Positions 59,786 through 64,000 of a stretch of DNA of 64,000 nucleotides are shown piece by piece. Position 1 is the first letter of the stretch. Each line of letters starts with the position of its first letter. Source of the DNA: Prostheceraeus crozeri (taxonomy: Eukaryota > Platyhelminthes > Polycladida > Euryleptidae); contig CAJQUW010016852.1 in the NCBI GenBank assembly GCA_907163375.1, positions 124,001 through 188,000 on the forward strand, given 5' to 3'. Made by a program: the position numbers and the translations under genes. The notes under the pieces are model-generated. The model worked only from the letters and a program-made list of their open reading frames with translations. It was not told the DNA's origin and ran no database searches.

Positions 59786-61970
59786 TGGTAGTAGTAGTAG
59801 TAGTAGCAGTAGTATGTGTTTATTCAATCAAAATGAAAATCATACAAGGCATACATATTGACACATCACAGCTTCAAAATTAGAAAATCCAGTAAGTCAA
59901 AAGTAAATTCAAAAACCATGGCATAAGTTTCAACATCAATCGGAACTACGTAACATAATGATTGTTCAAAATACATGAAGTGAAGATAACGAAGGATCTG
60001 AGACACTTTTCCGTCCTGCAAAACGGAATGGGCGGTACATTTGAGTGAGGAAGTCTTTTTGGTAGCAACCATTTCAGGGCGTGATCTTCAATCCCCTCTG
60101 TTTTTCTATACAGTCGAATGCTCATTTCTTGCCGACGTCTTTGGAGTTGATCATCCTGACAATTACACAAACGTTCATTGTCGCGAAAAATAATTTTGTG
60201 AGCACGCTTGTCGACAGCTAGCAATTTGTGACAGTTTGCTTTATTCAATCCCACGAAAACAGGAGAAGCGTATTCCAGTAAGGATCTTATAAATGCAGTG
60301 TACACTGAATGAAGCTCATATGAATTCAAGTACGGCCACTATTTGCGCAGTACATAAAACCGTTTATTTGCCCTTTTTACTAAGTTGTCTATATGAATAT
60401 TCCAATTGAGCTCTCTACAGAGAGTAACACCGAGAATGTCAATGGTATCAACAACTTTGATTGGAAGTGAGCAAGAAAAATTAGTAGATCTTTTGAAGCA
60501 CATTAGAGCCTTTGACTTTGACAAATTTAAAGTCAGTGCATTCAAATTACACCATTTAAATAAATTGTCAATTTCACACTGTACTGCGCGTTCCATCGAA
60601 ACTTCTGTAGCATCAGTATCAACTGGAATAATTATAGTCAAATCGTCAGCATATTTGACGGCAGCAGACATAGAAAATCTCCAAAAAATACTGAAAATAT
60701 GTAGGGAGCTAAAACTGTCTCTTGGGGAGCGCCAGAGCAAATTTCAAAGCAATGGGAAAAATTCTGTTTCAACTACACACACGCATTTCGGCCTTTCAAG
60801 CAATATTCGAGTAATGAAACAATACCTCGCGGAACATCGTTGTCTAAAAACTTCTTGATGACAAGGTTATGGTTCAAACAATCAAATGCTTTCGCAAGAT
60901 CAAATGTCAATAAAATTGAGCCACATTTAGAGTCATAATTTTGATACAGGCACTTTGTGATATCGATCAACGCCGTTGTAGTCGAATAATCTTTGCGAAA
61001 GCCATGTTGTTCATTGCCATACATGCTTAAAAAGTAAGGTTTCGTCTCATCAAGGATTACTCGCTCAAAGATCCTTGCAAGTAACATTGTCTGATAGGTC
61101 GGACGAAGTTTGTCTTTTTGAACAGGTTTTACTTTCGGTATTGGAGTAATAACCATATTTTTCCATTCTTGTGGAATTTTGCGACTTTTAATGCATGCCT
61201 GAAAAATGTGTGCAATCGGTAAAGCAATAGAAGATGATAACCTCTTTAACAAAAACGACGAAATGTTTGGATCACCGGAAAATTTACTTGGGGACACTTG
61301 GGATAACAGACGTTCAACTTCGACACAGCTACTGTCATACACCATTCGTTATTATTGTAATCAGGCTCAGGAACATCAATAGTAGTCATATTGGATATGC
61401 CTGAGAAGTGATCTGCTAATTCAGTCAGAGCCTTTGACATTCCACCGCATTTTTCAACAAATAAGTCGAAATCAGTATGAGAATTTCTTTTGTTGGTGAT
61501 TGATAACAGGTTCCAAAAACCCTTTGGCTTGCGTTTCAACTTATCTGCCCATATAAGTTTGCATTTTTGCACTTCAGTGCGTACTTTTTCCTTTAAGTGA
61601 TTCTACTTGTTCCAATCTCTCTGTCGAAAATCGATCCATCGTTCATTTATAAGTTGCTTAGTTAATGGAGTAAGCCATTCTTTATCCAAGGATGACATTA
61701 AAACATTTTGTTTGGGTATGATGACATTGATCAAAGCTGATAATGATCGATGAAAAACAGTCCATTTTGATTGAGCATCTTCTTCATTTATCAAATTTGA
61801 CCAATCAAATCTGTCTAACGCAATATTCTAAGATTCTATGTTACTGTCACGGTAGTCATACAAAGTTTTGAGAAAACATGAAATCTTGTCAGATGCATCT
61901 ACTATGCGACTTGACTTGTCAATACGCAAGGTGTTGTCAGAACAAGGTGAGTTTGTAACTTTCATTTATG
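59786..61970 (-). mobile_element. LINE (CR1/Jockey-like), 5'-truncated, inserted in piggyBac 2
   Basis: On the - strand, the 3' end is a TACTAC-type microsatellite at 59,788-59,812 after AATAAACACA. RT coding remains run from about 61,960 to 59,946 and the endonuclease part is absent, so the copy is 5'-truncated. It lies between the N- and central parts of a piggyBac-like gene on the opposite strand. Confidence 0.75.
59946..61960 (-). pseudogene. LINE ORF2 reverse transcriptase
   Basis: Segments in order on the - strand: pre-RT ALTELADHFSGISN and LSQVSPSKFSGDPNISSFLL; RT IPQEWKNMVITPIPKV, EQHGFRKDYSTTTALIDITK, motif A TFDLAKAFDCLNHNLV, motif C VKYADDLTIIIPV, then TIDILGVTLCRELNWNIHID; and the tail LLEYASPVFVGLNKANCHKL. 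Frame changes occur near 60,340, 60,750 and 61,250-61,350, and a stop near 61,600. Dead copy. Confidence 0.85.
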
Positions 61971-61974
61971 TTCT

Positions 61975-62290
61975 TCTTGTACTTGTAGATGTACAGTTGT
62001 TGCTATTATCAATATGACATCTTTACATGTCTAACTTTTGCATGCACACGTAGAAAAAGTTACGCTGTTTAGAATATAGAATAATCTGCATGATATGTAG
62101 TTACACTATAGGTCATTAATTCTATGTGTCGATTTTTTATTACGCGCTTGCAAATGGTGAAATTTGACTATAAGATTCTCTCGTTCCTCGAAATGCCTTA
62201 TCCTATACATTTAAATGCGCAACATATTTTTGACACAATAAGTACTGTATGTACTATTTCGAGTGATATAACAATGTTTTATTTCAGCCA
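61975..62290. other. Spacer before the central piggyBac 2 exon
   Basis: No coding motif. It ends in a polypyrimidine-AG stretch (TTTTATTTCAG, about 62,277-62,287) that looks like an intron acceptor. Confidence 0.4.
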
Positions 62291-63215
62291 TCTTTCACTA
62301 TTTCAATGGAAGAATTTTACAATTTCATTGGAATTATTTTACTGTCGGTAATCAATACCCGTCCAAATACTCGAATGTATTGGGAAAATGACACTCTTGT
62401 AAACTGTACTGCAATTTCTTCAGTAGGTAATGGCTCGAAATCGATTTCATGAAATCAAAAGCGCATTGCACGCAGCTGATAATAATCGCCTCAGTAACAA
62501 CAGGATGGCTAAAGTTGGTCCTCTTTATGAAGCTTTGAACCAGGGATTGATGAAATATGGAGTTTTTCACACTGAACTTTCGATTGATGAATGTATGGTG
62601 CCGTATTTTGGCCACCACTCTTGTAAACAGTACATTCGAGGGAAACCAGTACAGTTTGGTTTCAAGTGTTGGATTACTGCCAGTTCCAGTGGATATCCGT
62701 ATAGAATGCAGATTTATGAAGGTCGCAGTACGGAGTCAGATAGTCAGCCTTCTTGGAACAAATGTTGTATTTGATGGACTTTCGATTTGTAGTAGGCTAA
62801 TCCAAGAAAATATTCAATCTATTTCGATAATTTTTTCAATTCCTACAATCTTCTGCAATTATTGTCAGAGAAAGGATTGGTGGTATAATATCATTGTCCA
62901 CATGGCATATCCAAGCCTTATAAAAAGCTACATTTGATAATTTCTCTTTTTACGGCTTAAGTTTAGTATTAATGTTTGCAGTTTCAGAGCAACTTGTACA
63001 GTGCGTGAGAATCGATGGCTTTTTTGTTAGCAAAGAGGCAGCCGCTGCGGGCTATGATGGCAAAACCACATGCTCACGAAGCATTTCGATCTAGTGGCAG
63101 ACACCGCATATCATCATCGGTGCAAGAAGCAGACGCAGACACGCATGGAGTGTGGTATTTGCAAGACACCGCTGCACATCCATTGTTTTGATGTTTTTCA
63201 TGCTTGACAATATCT
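62288..63215 (+). pseudogene. piggyBac-like transposase, central and C-terminal parts
   Basis: PSFTISMEEFYNFIGIILLS and MYWEND are followed, after a frame change near 62,410-62,430, by RNRFHEIKSALHAADNN, LSIDECMVPYFGHHSCKQYI (first catalytic Asp region) and RGKPVQFGFKCWITAS. After 62,760, pieces LGTNVVFDG and LLSEKGLVVQYHC lie in other frames. After a second acceptor-like site (TGTTTGCAG, about 62,981) come ATCTVRENRW and a Cys-rich end, KKQTQTRMECGICKTPLHIH. Several frameshifts are present. The intron-like gaps suggest a once-spliced gene. Confidence 0.65.
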
Positions 63216-63724
63216 TAGTTTAAATGAAATTTTGCTCGTGATGGAAAAAACTAATTTGCTTTCATAACTACAAGATTATGGCAGTAATAGCGTTTGTATC
63301 TACAATTAGGGGGTCTTATAGTTACAAATAGACTGTCAATCAGATGAACATCGTGATTATTGAGAGGCATTCAAGTCTTCATTCAGTTAAAGCAGTTTTA
63401 TGATTAATCGCAATTCAATGATAATTATTATAAGCCTACAGTGAGAAACGCAATGTCACATGAAACACTGTTGAATGCCCATAGGTGACATTTGTCACCA
63501 TCCTCAAAAAGCAACAAAAAATATAGATGGATGAGAAATATTTCATAGGAATGTTCAAATGATGTATTAGAGCAGAAACACACAGATAGATATTAGATTA
63601 GTGCAAAATATAATAGGACGGGCATTGCTGGGTTAAACACGCCAAATATTATTCCAAAGTGACTGTTATTAAGCGCATAACACAGCAAAGTGATGTCAGG
63701 TTCTACACAAAAATTTGAAAGCGT
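63216..63724. other. Non-coding stretch
   Basis: No gene or repeat recognised. Confidence 0.35.
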
Positions 63725-63985
63725 TTTTTTGTGCACCTGTTAACTTTTTTAATAATGATTGGAGGGCCCAACATTATCGAGAAAACTTGCGCAATGATCT
63801 GAATTCTTCGAATCTAAAGGAATCGCATCGATCGGAGCATTTTGAAGGAATTCTCAGCAATCCGCATGCGACGCACGACTATTTTCATTAGCGATACATG
63901 TTCCAATGTTTCCTTTCTAGTCAAACAGAAGAAGAGACAGCCTGTCTAATTCTGTGGTTGGCATAAAACAAAACTGCTGCTTTTA
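63725..63985. repeat. Dispersed repeat copy (partner at 38,404)
   Basis: AATAATGATTGGAGGGCCCA, GAGAAAACTTGCGCAATGAT and CCGCATGCGACGCACGAC align with 38,404-38,690 in the same orientation. Confidence 0.65.
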
Positions 63986-64000
63986 GTTTCTATAGCACGT

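Overview
The window looks like nuclear DNA of a marine invertebrate animal. The evidence is two intronless rhodopsin-type receptor genes, animal-type Tc1, pogo and piggyBac transposons, CR1/Jockey-type LINE fragments, MITEs, and two large Polinton-type (Maverick/adintovirus-like) elements. I cannot name the phylum. No bacterial operons, rRNA, tRNA or CRISPR arrays were seen.

Layout. (1) 1 to about 11,000: the right-hand part of an old, broken Polinton (element A). It holds the tail of a family B DNA polymerase, two unusual + strand genes (a PC4-like and a TBP-like protein), then on the - strand a protease, capsid protein in two parts, basic core protein, penton-like region, chromodomain integrase, coiled-coil protein, packaging ATPase, unknown genes and a UBA plus IAP-type RING module. 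(2) 11,000-17,870: gene-poor DNA with a mariner remnant, two LINE remnants and a PIF/Harbinger-type MITE. (3) 17,876-36,179: a second, very AT-rich and almost whole Polinton (element B). It has terminal inverted repeats of about 578 bp and a 6-bp target duplication, CTCGAT, at 17,870 and 36,180. It carries protease, a PLA2-integrase fusion, minor capsid proteins, major capsid, a fibre-like protein, PolB, ATPase, penton and a membrane protein. (4) 36,186-45,900: repeat-rich non-coding DNA with MITEs and a piggyBac remnant. (5) 46,019-52,568: two head-to-head GPCR paralogues with a Tc1 transposon between them. (6) 53,239-55,432: a nearly whole pogo element. (7) 55,435-64,000: inverted repeats and an intron-bearing piggyBac-like fossil (59,315-63,215) split by a LINE.

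How the parts work together. Each Polinton combines replication (protein-primed PolB), integration (integrase acting on the terminal repeats), and virion building (capsid, penton, core proteins, maturation protease, packaging ATPase).

Most unusual signals. First, element B carries about 16 copies of a short GC-rich double-hairpin element: two adjacent small hairpins, usually with 3-base loops and a 2-3 base spacer. Copies vary in sequence but keep base pairing. They lie in frame inside genes, at gene ends where they supply the stop codon, and at the junction between the PLA2 and integrase domains. Second, element A encodes a whole two-repeat TBP-like protein next to a PC4-like protein, which suggests a virus-borne transcription-initiation module. 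Third, nearly every gene of element B starts with TAAAATG or TAAAAATG after a T-rich stretch, reminiscent of poxvirus late promoters.
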